DNA of 64,000 nucleotides from Trinickia fusca. GTDB lineage: Bacteria > Pseudomonadota > Gammaproteobacteria > Burkholderiales > Burkholderiaceae. Both the position numbers and the translations under genes were made by a program. The stretch spans positions 26,796-90,795 of the forward strand of contig NZ_RBZV01000017.1 of NCBI RefSeq assembly GCF_003628145.1, in the 5' to 3' direction. Below the pieces are notes generated by a model. It ran no database searches and was not told the origin of the DNA. It was given only the letters and a program-made list of their open reading frames with translations. Of this stretch, positions 56,177-63,180 are shown piece by piece. The first letter of the stretch is position 1. Each line of letters begins with the position of its first letter.

Positions 56177-56647
56177 ATGAAACTGCATATCCTCGCCGTC
56201 GGCCACAAGATGCCTGACTGGATCACGGCCGGCTTCGACGAATACGCGAAGCGCATGCCGCCCGAGTTGCGCATCGAGCTGCGTGAACTCAAGCCCGAGC
56301 CGCGCACGGGCGGGCGCACGGCGCAAAGCGTGATGGCGGCCGAGCGTCAGCGCATCGAAGCGGCGCTGCCCAAGGGCGCCCGCGTCGTGGCGCTCGACGA
56401 ACGCGGGCGCGACTGGACCACCATGCAGCTGGCCGAGGCGCTGCCGACCTGGCAGCAGGAAGGACGCGACGTGGCGTTCGTCATCGGCGGCGCCGACGGC
56501 CTCGATCCGCAGGTCAAGGCGCGTGCTGAACTGCTGCTGCGCATCTCGAGCCTCACGCTGCCGCACGGCATGGTGCGCGTGCTGCTTGCCGAACAGCTTT
56601 ACCGCGCGTGGAGCATCACGCAGAATCACCCCTATCACCGCGTCTGA
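56177..56647 (+). CDS. rlmH: 23S rRNA (pseudouridine1915-N3)-methyltransferase
   Basis: This SPOUT-fold enzyme methylates pseudouridine 1915 in helix 69 of 23S rRNA. Its 156 residues are the exact family length, with [44 protein letters not shown] (the SAM-binding knot) and the C-terminal [15 protein letters not shown]. It follows rsfS as in most bacteria. Confidence 0.97.
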   Translation: MKLHILAVGHKMPDWITAGFDEYAKRMPPELRIELRELKPEPRTGGRTAQSVMAAERQRIEAALPKGARVVALDERGRDWTTMQLAEALPTWQQEGRDVAFVIGGADGLDPQVKARAELLLRISSLTLPHGMVRVLLAEQLYRAWSITQNHPYHRV

Positions 56648-56699
56648 TGCGCCGTCACGTTTCGTGAAGCGGCGCATCGCCGCCTCACGAGAACGCTAG

Positions 56700-57332
56700 A
56701 TGCCGCAGCCAAACCACTCCTCGCCGTACCCGTTCGTTTATCTCGCCTCACAAAGCCCACGCCGGCAGGAACTGCTCGGGCAGCTCGGCGTGCGCTTCGA
56801 ATTGCTGCTGCCGCGCCCCGACGAAGATGCCGAAGCGCTCGAAGCCGAGCGCGATGGCGAGTCGGCGCAGGTGTACGTGCAGCGTGTGTGCGTCGCCAAG
56901 GCCGAAGCCGCGCGAGCCCGGCTCGTCGCCGGCAGCCATGCCACCGCACCGATTCTCGTTGCGGACACAACCGTTTCGATCGACGGCGCGATCCTCGGCA
57001 AGCCTGACGACGTCGAGCACGCGGTCGAGATGCTGGCGCGCCTGGCCGGACGCGACCACGAAGTGTTCACGGCACTGGCCGTCGTCGACGCCGACGGCGC
57101 GCTGCTGCCACCCGCGCTGTCGCGCTCCACGGTGCGCTTCGCCGCGGCGCCGCTCGACGCGCTGCGCCGCTATGCGACGACGGGCGAGCCGCTCGGCAAG
57201 GCCGGCGCGTATGGCATCCAGGGCCGCGCCGCCGAGTTCGTCGAGCATATCGAGGGATCCTATTCGGGTATCATGGGTCTGCCCCTTTTTGAGACCGCCG
57301 CGCTGCTGCGCCAGGCCCGCGTCGACTTCTGA
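56700..57332 (+). CDS. Maf family nucleoside triphosphate pyrophosphatase
   Basis: This 210-residue house-cleaning NTPase (dTTP/UTP type, YhdE-like) begins with the loop [17 protein letters not shown]. It has the catalytic Asp in LVADTTV and [31 protein letters not shown] near the end, which favours the YhdE rather than the YceF subgroup. It is 52 bp after rlmH and 24 bp before rng, the usual order. Confidence 0.93.
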   Translation: MPQPNHSSPYPFVYLASQSPRRQELLGQLGVRFELLLPRPDEDAEALEAERDGESAQVYVQRVCVAKAEAARARLVAGSHATAPILVADTTVSIDGAILGKPDDVEHAVEMLARLAGRDHEVFTALAVVDADGALLPPALSRSTVRFAAAPLDALRRYATTGEPLGKAGAYGIQGRAAEFVEHIEGSYSGIMGLPLFETAALLRQARVDF

Positions 57333-57356
57333 AGCCGTTTCGATTTCGAACCAGAC

Positions 57357-58820
57357 ATGAACGAAGAGATTCTGATCAATGTGACCCCGCAGGAAACGCG
57401 CGTCGCGCTGGTCCAGCAAGGCGCGGTGCAGGAGCTCCACGTCGAGCGCACCCTCTCGCGCGGACGCGTCGGCAACGTCTATCTGGGCAAGGTCGTGCGC
57501 GTGCTGCCCGGTATGCAGTCCGCGTTCATCGACATCGGGCTCGAGCGCGCCGCCTTCCTGCACGTGGCAGACATCTGGCATCCGCGCATCGCGGGCGAGC
57601 ATACGCCGACCCCGCAGCCGATCGAAAAGACGGTGTTCGAAGGACAGACGCTGACGGTGCAGGTCATCAAAGACCCGATCGGTACGAAGGGGGCCAGGCT
57701 GTCGACGCAGGTCAGCATCGCGGGCCGCACGCTCGTTTATCTGCCGCAGGAGCCGCATATCGGCATCTCGCAGAAGATCGAGAGCGAAGCCGAACGCGAG
57801 GCGATTCGTGCGCGACTCATGGCCGTGGTGCCTAGCGAGGAGAAAGGCGGCTACATCGTGCGCACGATCGCCGAGGATGCGACGAGCGAAGAGCTCGGGG
57901 CCGATGTCGCCTATCTGCGCAAAACCTGGGCGACGATCGTCGCCCAGGCGCAGCGGCTGCCGCCTACCAGCCTGCTCTATCAAGACCTGAACCTTGCGCA
58001 GCGCGTGCTGCGAGACTTCGTCAACGACGAGACCACGCGCATTCAGGTCGATTCGCGCGAGACGCATCAAATGCTGGCCGAGTTCGCGGCGGAGTTCACG
58101 CCGGCCGTGAGCCCGAAGCTGCATCACTACACGGGCGAGCGGCCGCTGTTCGATCTGTACAACGTCGAGGCCGAGATTCAGCGGGCGCTGTCGCGTCGTG
58201 TCGATCTGAAGTCGGGCGGCTATCTGATGATCGACCAGACCGAGGCGATGACGACGATCGACGTCAACACGGGCGGCTATGTCGGCGCGCGCAACTTCGA
58301 CGATACGATCTTCAAGACGAATCTCGAAGCCGCGCACACGATCGCGCGGCAGCTGCGCCTGCGTAATCTCGGCGGCATCATCATCATCGACTTCATCGAC
58401 ATGGAGAACGCCGAGCATCGCGATGCCGTGCTCGGCGAGCTCAAGAAGGCCCTCGCACGCGATCGAACGCGCTCGACCGTGAACGGCTTCTCGCAGCTAG
58501 GGTTGGTGGAGATGACGCGCAAGCGCACGCGCGAATCGCTGGCGCATGTGTTGTGCGAGCCCTGCCCTACGTGTCAGGGCAAGGGGCAGGTGAAGACGCC
58601 GCGCACTGTCTGCTATGACGTGCTGCGCGAGATCCTGCGCGAGTCACGGCAGTTCAATCCGCGCGAGTTTCGGGTGGTGGCGTCGCAGCAGGTGATCGAT
58701 CTGTTTCTCGATGAGGAGTCGCAGCATCTGGCGATGCTGATCGACTTCATCGGCAAGCCTGTCTCGTTGCAGGTCGAGTCGAATCTCAGTCAGGAGCAGT
58801 ACGACATCGTGCTGATGTGA
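57357..58820 (+). CDS. rng: Ribonuclease G
   Basis: This endoribonuclease matures the 5' end of 16S rRNA and helps mRNA decay. The 487-residue protein has an N-terminal S1 domain (RGRVGNVYLGKVVRVLPGMQ), the RNase E/G core with catalytic Asp in TIDVNTG and in IIIIDFIDM, and the zinc link CEPCPTCQGKG. It lacks the long C-terminal scaffold of RNase E, confirming RNase G. A 9-bp GC hairpin follows at 58844-58864 without a T-run. Confidence 0.96.
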   Translation: MNEEILINVTPQETRVALVQQGAVQELHVERTLSRGRVGNVYLGKVVRVLPGMQSAFIDIGLERAAFLHVADIWHPRIAGEHTPTPQPIEKTVFEGQTLTVQVIKDPIGTKGARLSTQVSIAGRTLVYLPQEPHIGISQKIESEAEREAIRARLMAVVPSEEKGGYIVRTIAEDATSEELGADVAYLRKTWATIVAQAQRLPPTSLLYQDLNLAQRVLRDFVNDETTRIQVDSRETHQMLAEFAAEFTPAVSPKLHHYTGERPLFDLYNVEAEIQRALSRRVDLKSGGYLMIDQTEAMTTIDVNTGGYVGARNFDDTIFKTNLEAAHTIARQLRLRNLGGIIIIDFIDMENAEHRDAVLGELKKALARDRTRSTVNGFSQLGLVEMTRKRTRESLAHVLCEPCPTCQGKGQVKTPRTVCYDVLREILRESRQFNPREFRVVASQQVIDLFLDEESQHLAMLIDFIGKPVSLQVESNLSQEQYDIVLM

Positions 58821-58887
58821 GGAGGCATGGTGCGGGCTGAATAGCCCGCGCCTTGGGCGCGGGCATCTGCATCAACGGGCTCGCGCG

Positions 58888-59562
58888 TCAGTCCGTCCCG
58901 TACTTCGGCGAGCGCGGACCGTACATCCAGCCGTCCGGCGGACCTGCGTGCAGCAGGCGCGAACTCGTCAGGCCAGCGACGTCATGGCTTTCATCGGTGA
59001 TCGTATGGGCAACCTGCTTGACGGCCGCCTGCACCAACATGAACAGCAAGCCGGCGTTGATGTCGACGTTGGTGCCGATTTCCTTGCCCGTCGCGCGTGC
59101 GTGGCCGTGCCACAGCGTATCGCCGCTACGTAGGTCGATGAGTTTCGCCGACGCATCAACGACACTCGTGCTATCAACCACCTCGTACACGGAACCGTAT
59201 CGCGTCACCTTCGTGTACAGCGCCGCATCGGCACCGAAGATGTCGCGCAGCTTTTGCGGCGAAACATCCTGAATGTCGTTCGGCGTCGTCAAGCCGTTCT
59301 GCTTGAACGTCTCTTCCATCACCGCGACAGGCACGACGTAGTAGCCGCCTTCGGCGACCGGCAACGTCATTTGCGACAGCATGCTATCCGACGCCAGCAC
59401 ATCGGTGGTTTCGTTGATCGGCGGCAAGATCAGAATCGAATGCGGTTTGTTCTTCTTGAACGCCACGTAACTGCGGTGTGCCCCCTGCTGATTCGCACAA
59501 GCCGCGAGCATCACCACGGCAGACAGCGCCAGCAGACGCTTGAGGAAATTGAGTTTGGACAT
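58888..59562 (-). CDS. DUF799 (GNA1162-like) lipoprotein
   Basis: This 224-residue protein has a lipoprotein signal with lipobox LAAC (Cys22). The mature part has SILILPPINETTDV, YYVVPVAVMEETFKQNGL and FGADAALYTKVTRYGSVY, the DUF799/GNA1162 pattern related to the TolB-N-like fold. It is third of a three-lipoprotein run with DUF4810 and CsgG-like genes. The trio probably works together at the outer membrane; the role is unknown. Confidence 0.88.
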   Translation of the reverse strand: MSKLNFLKRLLALSAVVMLAACANQQGAHRSYVAFKKNKPHSILILPPINETTDVLASDSMLSQMTLPVAEGGYYVVPVAVMEETFKQNGLTTPNDIQDVSPQKLRDIFGADAALYTKVTRYGSVYEVVDSTSVVDASAKLIDLRSGDTLWHGHARATGKEIGTNVDINAGLLFMLVQAAVKQVAHTITDESHDVAGLTSSRLLHAGPPDGWMYGPRSPKYGTD

Positions 59563-59574
59563 GGCTGCCTCGCG

Positions 59575-59937
59575 TTATTTGGGTTTCTTCATCAGGAAGT
59601 CCATGTAGGCGGACGACTCGGGGAAGAGCCGCTTCTCCTCGCCAAATTCCTGTAGGGCTTGATCGCCCTTGCCGACGCTCGCATAGAGCATCCCCAGATG
59701 CGCGTGGAAGCCCGGCGGCGGGTTGCCGTTCTTTGATTGGATCTGCTGGAGTGCCTTTTCGAGCGCGTCGATCTGAGCGTCAGGGGCGGTCTTGCCCTTG
59801 AAGTATTCGTAGACTTGCGGCTGATAGGCGTCCCACTGATAAAGCGAGGTGTCGTTATTTGCCGCGCAGCCGGAGACGAGGATCGTCACGGCGAGCGCCG
59901 GCAGCCCGGCGCTGCGGGCGATGTTGGTCAATGTCAT
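59575..59937 (-). CDS. DUF4810 lipoprotein
   Basis: This 120-residue protein has a signal peptide and lipobox LVSGC (Cys24). The mature domain holds SLYQWDAYQPQVYEYFKG and a TPR-like GFHAHLGMLYASVGKGDQALQEFGEEKRLFPES, the DUF4810 signature. It is 12 bp from the DUF799 gene and 58 bp from the CsgG-like gene; all three families regularly occur together. Confidence 0.88.
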   Translation of the reverse strand: MTLTNIARSAGLPALAVTILVSGCAANNDTSLYQWDAYQPQVYEYFKGKTAPDAQIDALEKALQQIQSKNGNPPPGFHAHLGMLYASVGKGDQALQEFGEEKRLFPESSAYMDFLMKKPK

Positions 59938-59995
59938 CTTCTATCGTTATGGATGTCGATCGGAGGTGGAATCGAAGCGCGTCGCGGCTCCGACG

Positions 59996-60673
59996 TCACT
60001 GCGCCGATTTGAGCGCGCCGGCGTCGATCTGCTCCGCGAGGTGGTTGACCGCCTCTTGAATCGCGAGCTCGAGCACCTTGCCGTTGAGCGTCGAGTCGTA
60101 GGACGCGGTGCTGCCGAAGCCGATGACCTCGCGATTCGACAAGCTGAACTCGCCGGCCCCCTGGCTCGACAAGACGACTTCCGAAGTCGTCGTATCGACG
60201 ACGTTCAGATTCACCTTCGCGTAGGCGATCTGGTGCCTGCCTTGGCCCAGGATGCCGAACAGCTGCTGATCGCCGACTTCCTTCCGGCCGAATTCGGTCA
60301 CGTCGCCCGTGATCAGGTACGTGGCGCCCTTCACTGCCTGAGCCTTCTTCTGGAAGCCCGCTTCCTGCTTGATCTCGTCGAGGTTGTCGCGATCGAGCAC
60401 GGTGAAGCGGCGGCTTTGCTGCAGGCTCGTCACGAGGATCGTCTTCGCCTGGCTGCCGAGGCGGTCGACGCTATCCGAGAAGATGCCGCGCAGGTAGCTC
60501 GAGCGGTTGTCGAATTTGCCGACGGCGATTTGCACGGGCTTGCCCGTGAACGGCGTCTGTGCGCTCGCGACTGGTTGTACTGGAAGCGTGCGCGACGATT
60601 CAGTCGTGCAGCCGCTCAATGCGGCTGCGACCAATGCAGTGATCAGGACACCGTATTTTTTTGATGGTCTCAA
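59996..60673 (-). CDS. CsgG-like outer-membrane lipoprotein
   Basis: This is a 225-residue protein. I chose a TTG start (60671-60673) with AAAGGGA 8 nt upstream, giving MRPSKKYGVLITALVAAALSGC with lipobox Cys22. The mature part has IAVGKFDNRSSYLRG, AKTILVTSLQQSRRFTVLDRDNL and LNVVDTTTSEVVLS, the CsgG domain fold. In curli systems CsgG forms a secretion pore, but no curli genes are present, so this is the lipoprotein-operon version. It leads the operon with DUF4810 and DUF799. Confidence 0.82.
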   Translation of the reverse strand: MRPSKKYGVLITALVAAALSGCTTESSRTLPVQPVASAQTPFTGKPVQIAVGKFDNRSSYLRGIFSDSVDRLGSQAKTILVTSLQQSRRFTVLDRDNLDEIKQEAGFQKKAQAVKGATYLITGDVTEFGRKEVGDQQLFGILGQGRHQIAYAKVNLNVVDTTTSEVVLSSQGAGEFSLSNREVIGFGSTASYDSTLNGKVLELAIQEAVNHLAEQIDAGALKSAQ

Positions 60674-61060
60674 GTGCTTAATCCCTTTTTGAAACGCGCG
60701 TGGTCGCGCGGAAACGTGCCGTAGCGATCGTCTAGTTCGCCTAGTCGATCGTGGTCGGACTCTTATGAATTGGTTTGAATTTTCGAGTCGCAATCGCGCT
60801 GAGATGGCGCGGGACTTCTACAAAAACCGCTACTGATCATGGCCCCGTCACTTATGGTTCGTATTTATCGATGTTTGCGGGGGATTGTAGCCGAAGGCGA
60901 TCGCCGCGATTGTGCCGGTGTGTGGGGATTCGTTTTTATAGCGCCGCGGCGCTGATGATCCTTGAGCGATGAAGCCAATGATGCGTGACATTGTGGCGTG
61001 CGGCGGGAAGCCAGACGATAGACAGCATGCGTATCCGGTCAAGTCGACTCTGTCAGGCCG
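60674..61060. other. Intergenic region before the CsgG-like operon
   Basis: No gene is supportable in these 387 bp. A TACAAT -10-like element on the minus strand (60884-60889) could serve the lipoprotein operon. Short palindromes GGCGATCGCC and GCGCCGCGGCGC are present. The toxin expected beside the antitoxin at 61061 is not here. Confidence 0.5.
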
Positions 61061-61270
61061 TCAAGACCGTCTAGCTGCAATTCTCAGCGCTGCCTCTCGG
61101 ATGAGGGCCTCCATGTCGGCCATCACCTCGTCATGGGGAACGAACACCACATTGGGGGCGTCTGCCTCGCGCAGCGCAGCCTCCATCTCGGCTCGTAACC
61201 AGCGGTCGTACGCTTCGGCCTCTTCGACCGTGGCGAATTCCGATTCGATGGGGGAAAGAATTGTAGGCAT
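61061..61270 (-). CDS. RelB/stability-determinant-like antitoxin, orphan
   Basis: This 69-residue protein begins MPTILSPIESEFATVEEAEAYDRWLRAEME and ends with a VPHDEVMADMEALIREA helix, a pattern seen in small RelB/ParD-type antitoxins annotated as stability determinants. The start at the second Met fits the family. The downstream (lower-coordinate) side holds no RelE/ParE-like frame, so the toxin has been lost or never came with it. Confidence 0.65.
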   Translation of the reverse strand: MPTILSPIESEFATVEEAEAYDRWLRAEMEAALREADAPNVVFVPHDEVMADMEALIREAALRIAARRS

Positions 61271-61358
61271 GGGTCGTAAGATACGCTCATCGAGCACCCG
61301 CTTTCCAACCCGGGACGTCGTTACCGCGTAACGACGTTCATGCCGCAGCGAACAACAT

Positions 61359-61694
61359 TCAACCGATAACCACTTTTACCGGCTTGCCGACGCGGGCCAG
61401 CATCTCCACCAGAGCATCAATCGTGAACTTGCCAGCCTTCTTATTGACCACATCCGAGACGCGAGGCCGCGTGACGTGCAGTACCTCAGCGGCTTCGGCT
61501 TGCTTCAGATGGTGATCCTCGATCCACGAAGCGAGCTCGCCCATGAGCTGCTCCTTGAGCGCCAGCGTTTGGCCGATCAGAGCCCGCGACTCATCTTGAT
61601 ACCGCTGCGCCTCGTCAGAAGCGAAGCCCAGTTCGGCAAACAGGTTCGCTCCGGGCTTCGTCACATGGCGGATGCGCGTATCGATCTTGCTCAT
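61359..61694 (-). CDS. XRE-family antitoxin, HigA type
   Basis: This 111-residue protein has a C-terminal helix-turn-helix: LKQAEAAEVLHVTRPRVSDV followed by VNKKAGKFTIDALVEMLARVGKPVKVV, the pattern of HigA/HTH_37 antitoxins. Its start overlaps the toxin stop as ATGA, in the reverse (toxin first) order usual for HigBA. It would neutralise the HigB-like product and repress the pair. Confidence 0.8.
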   Translation of the reverse strand: MSKIDTRIRHVTKPGANLFAELGFASDEAQRYQDESRALIGQTLALKEQLMGELASWIEDHHLKQAEAAEVLHVTRPRVSDVVNKKAGKFTIDALVEMLARVGKPVKVVIG

Positions 61695-62014
61695 TTCTGC
61701 TCCTTCCTTTCTCGAACTACCACTCGGTAGCGAGTTTCGGCAATCTCTTTGTCGTGCTTTGACGTAGCCTGCGTCTTCTTCTGGAAGCAATGCAGCACAT
61801 AGATCGCTTCCTCGAACTTGGCCACGTACATCACCCGGTAAATTCCCGCGCTGTCACGAATACGGATTTCTCGCATGCCAGAACCAATGTCGGCGAGCGG
61901 TTTCCAGTCGTCAGGGTCCAGTCCTGCCTGAACCCGCCCAAGCTGGAAGCCCGCCTCTCGGCGAGCGGTGGAGGGGAGCACGTCCGCCCCGTTCTCCAGC
62001 ATCAGCGTCGCCAT
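61691..62014 (-). CDS. HigB/RelE-like toxin with replaced N-terminus
   Basis: This is a 107-residue frame. Residues 17-107 (ARREAGFQLGRVQAGLDPDD, the central DSAGIYRVMYVAKF and EEAIYVLHCFQKKTQATSKHD) match the Gp49/HigB toxin family. Residues 1-12 (MATLMLENGADV) are not toxin sequence but the C-terminal box of a tyrosine recombinase. The normal toxin start (about 15 residues) is missing, so the gene is a chimera made by deletion. The fold may be incomplete; activity is doubtful. Confidence 0.7.
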   Translation of the reverse strand: MATLMLENGADVLPSTARREAGFQLGRVQAGLDPDDWKPLADIGSGMREIRIRDSAGIYRVMYVAKFEEAIYVLHCFQKKTQATSKHDKEIAETRYRVVVRERKEQK

Positions 62015-62348
62015 CGTTTGCCGGAACAGGTAGCACGAGCCGCGGGTGATTGCACACCTGCCACCGGAACCACACCTTGATCGGAGCCAGCTGCATATGT
62101 TGGCTGCGTCCCGACAGCGCTTCGCCGTTTTTCCTGCGATACAGGAACAAGTAACGCTGATACCAATCCAGCACTGGGCGCGTTACCTCCCGCGGGCGCG
62201 TCACGCCCCGCCCGTCGCACTACGAAATGAACGCGCGCAAGTGCGTCCCCTGATGCTCGACGGTCCCCTCGCTGTAGTTGCGCACCCGCATCCACTCCAG
62301 AAATGGTCGCCTCCGGTGATACAGGATCTGCGGATCGTCTGGCAGACC
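61979..62348 (-). pseudogene. Tyrosine recombinase/integrase remnant
   Basis: On the minus strand GLPDDPQILYHRRRPFLEWM and RVRNYSEGTVEHQGTHLRAF give the N-terminal SAM-like domain of an XerC/D-type integrase. An in-frame TAG (62220-62222) stands where Trp is expected, after which CDGRGVTRPREVTRPVLD and LAPIKVWFRW continue. The catalytic core is then deleted, and the frame shifts to GSCYLFRQTMATLMLENGAD, the C-terminal region with the HxLRHT-like box altered. Not functional. Confidence 0.8.
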
Positions 62349-62667
62349 GATCAGGGCAGCGGCGCGCGTGGCGTGACTGCCTTTTTATTGGTGTTCGAAG
62401 CCAACGAGCACGGCCCCTCCGACGATCTGCGCTTGCAATTCAAGGCCATCGGTCATATGCGCCGAGGAGGGGTGCGCCATCATCAAGGCCGTGCTCAACG
62501 GCATGATCCTCAAGTACCAGGCCAAGCAGATCGTCGGCCTCGTCAGCGGCTAAGGAAGGAAGGGAGAAACAGCAGGAGAACTGAACTGCTCAATTGAAGC
62601 GCGGGCCGTGAGTGCTACCAACACTCACGGCCCGCTGACCACAACCAGTTCGACGGAGGAACTGACC
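62349..62667. other. Decayed accessory DNA before symE
   Basis: No intact gene. A plus-strand frame ending at 62553 encodes CAEEGCAIIKAVLNGMILKY followed by QAKQIVGLVSG-stop, which looks like a real protein end but has no recognisable start; I cannot name the family. Confidence 0.4.
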
Positions 62668-62904
62668 ATGGCTGATGCCAATCTTAAACCACACCCATCA
62701 CGCACACGCCTGCGCGACAGCTGCGCCGTGACGCTACGCGATTCGCCCGACTACGGCACCACACAGCCCACTCCCGCTTTCATGCCTTGGATGCAGGTCG
62801 CCGACCTCTGGCTCCACCGCGTTGGCTTCGCTTCAGGGCAGCGCATGCGCCTCTCCTTCGACTACCGAAACCACTGCCTTACCATCTCGCCCGAGCGCTT
62901 CTAG
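62668..62904 (+). CDS. SymE-like toxin
   Basis: This 78-residue protein has a core FMPWMQVADLWLHRVGFASG followed by QRMRLSFDYRNHCLTISPE. That is the PWL...W L...GF..G....v.v....L.I pattern of SymE, an SOS-linked type I toxin with an AbrB-like fold that slows translation or condenses nucleoids. GGAGG lies 8 nt before the ATG. A cis-antisense RNA (SymR) would be expected on the opposite strand, but I cannot demonstrate it. Confidence 0.75.
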   Translation: MADANLKPHPSRTRLRDSCAVTLRDSPDYGTTQPTPAFMPWMQVADLWLHRVGFASGQRMRLSFDYRNHCLTISPERF

Positions 62905-62952
62905 CACCTCACAAACAGCAGGCCCGGCCGGGACCGGGTTTGCTGAATCAGC

Positions 62953-63180
62953 CTACTGCGGGTTACTCGCTAGCTCCTTGATCGCGTCTTCCAGCATCGC
63001 TTTGAATTCGTTTAAATCGAAGTGCCATGCTCCGTTGTTGGCTGCCGGATAAATCTCGATCTCGTAATCACTACCTGGCTCCTTCGATACTTCGGCAACC
63101 TGCCTGTTTTCGTGCCAGATTTCGTAGATGAGGTTCTCCCTGTCAGTCACGCTTGCAATCTGCGCCCTTAGCGATTTCAT
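62953..63180 (-). CDS. Immunity protein of polymorphic toxin
   Basis: This 75-residue acidic protein (MKSLRAQIASVTDRENLIYE, IWHENRQVAEVS, IEIYPAANNGAWHFDLNEF) starts within the toxin stop codon (ATGA overlap) and lies directly downstream, the usual place for a cognate immunity protein. Size and position, together with the toxin family, support the call. Confidence 0.75.
   Translation of the reverse strand: MKSLRAQIASVTDRENLIYEIWHENRQVAEVSKEPGSDYEIEIYPAANNGAWHFDLNEFKAMLEDAIKELASNPQ

Noticed and set aside
58844..58864. Terminator after rng
   Set aside because: A perfect 9-bp GC stem is present, but neither strand has a T-run; recorded only as a hairpin in the rng entry.
60848..61042. Small minus-strand frame as the toxin of the orphan antitoxin
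   Set aside because: The 64-residue translation has no RelE/ParE features and includes palindromic intergenic DNA.
62046..62597. 183-codon plus-strand gene
   Set aside because: It runs antisense through the integrase remnant and shifts out of the only protein-like segment (ending at 62553); composition is shadow-like.
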